Below are positions 6,177 to 6,500 of a stretch of DNA of 6,500 nt, in pieces. The notes below the pieces were generated by a model that was not told where the DNA came from, did not search any database, and worked only from the letters and a program-made list of their open reading frames with translations. The DNA is taken from NCBI GenBank assembly GCA_003151215.1, contig PLXB01000091.1, positions 3,114 to 9,613 of the forward strand, given 5' to 3'. The stretch's first letter is position 1. Each line of letters opens with the position of its first letter. The stretch comes from Ignavibacteriota bacterium. GTDB taxonomy: Bacteria; Bacteroidota; Kapaibacteriia; Palsa-1295. A program made the translations under genes and the position numbers.

Positions 6177-6500
6177 ATGGAACAAGTCATACGAGCATTA
6201 GCGAGCAGTCAGCTTCGCGCAGATCTTCCGACATTCCGTGCAGGGGATACCGTCAACGTATCCGTGCGCGTTGTTGAAGGTGATAAAGAGCGTATTCAGC
6301 ATTTTGAAGGCATTGTCATGTCTCGCAAAGGTGCAGGTATTAATGCAACGTTCACGGTCCGCAAAGTCTCCAACGGAGTCGGCGTCGAGCGTATTTTCCC
6401 GACGAACTCACCCCGCATTGCAAAGATCGACTTCGTAAAGGGTGGTAAGGTGCGCCGTGCCAAAGACAACTACTTGCGCGAACTTGGTGCCAAAGACGTT
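6177..6500 (+). CDS. rplS: 50S ribosomal protein L19 (3' partial)
   Basis: The frame runs 108 codons from the ATG at 6177 to the window edge without a stop, and the family is usually about 115-120 residues, so only the tail is missing. Family hallmarks are clear: [16 protein letters not shown] near residues 20-35, RIQHFEGIV, the [17 protein letters not shown] block, and RRAK..YLRE near the C-terminus. L19 is a large-subunit protein located at the interface with the 30S subunit. The C-terminal segment reads [10 protein letters not shown] instead of the more common YLRERxGKAARI, a lineage difference or extension whose end is not visible. Upstream AAGCAAGAC is at best a poor ribosome binding site. 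The gene appears more GC-rich than its neighbours. The preceding genes are the propeller pair, not trmD, rimM or rpsP. A short frame at 6238-6438 is only its shadow. Confidence 0.97.
   Translation, partial: MEQVIRALASSQLRADLPTFRAGDTVNVSVRVVEGDKERIQHFEGIVMSRKGAGINATFTVRKVSNGVGVERIFPTNSPRIAKIDFVKGGKVRRAKDNYLRELGAKDV

Overview
The window reads as chromosomal DNA of a Gram-negative bacterium of the Bacteroidota/FCB superphylum (Bacteroidetes, Ignavibacteria, Kapabacteria or relatives). The evidence is a C-terminal type IX secretion (T9SS) sorting domain on one product, a Bacteroidota-type TAnnTTTG promoter element, AT-rich leaders without clear Shine-Dalgarno sequences, and a lipoprotein-anchored MsrA. 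The phylum is an inference, and I cannot name a genus.

Layout. (1) Positions 1-1994, minus strand: a large membrane-anchored, AsmA-like periplasmic repeat protein, cut by the left window edge. None of the short frames opposite it looks real. (2) 1995-2134: a 140-base divergent spacer without a convincing promoter. (3) 2135-2794, plus: msrA, a lipoprotein methionine sulfoxide reductase A with a single cysteine left for chemistry. (4) 2795-2900: a weak terminator, a short TTTA tetranucleotide repeat and a good candidate promoter. (5) 2901-4805 and 4798-6105, plus: two secreted YCF48/BNR-like (Asp-box) beta-propeller proteins overlapping by 8 bases, so very likely one operon. The first appears to have 14 blades and no sorting domain. 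The second appears to have 7 blades followed by a T9SS C-terminal domain. (6) 6106-6176: a 71-base leader that can fold into a composite hairpin. (7) 6177 to the right edge, plus: rplS (ribosomal protein L19), incomplete at its 3' end.

How the genes relate. The two propeller genes are probably co-expressed paralogues. Only the second carries the outer-membrane export and anchoring signal, so the first is either periplasmic, exported with its partner, or exported some other way. MsrA as a lipoprotein would repair oxidised methionines in envelope proteins. The AsmA-like gene is divergent and probably has an envelope or lipid-transport role. rplS is a housekeeping gene that here sits apart from its usual trmD neighbour. 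I see no CRISPR array, tRNA, rRNA, insertion sequence, phage gene or obvious defence system. The most notable points are the sevenfold blade arithmetic of the propeller pair, the uneven sorting signals, the one-Cys lipoprotein MsrA, the rigidly spaced internal repeats of the AsmA-like protein and the possible rplS leader RNA.
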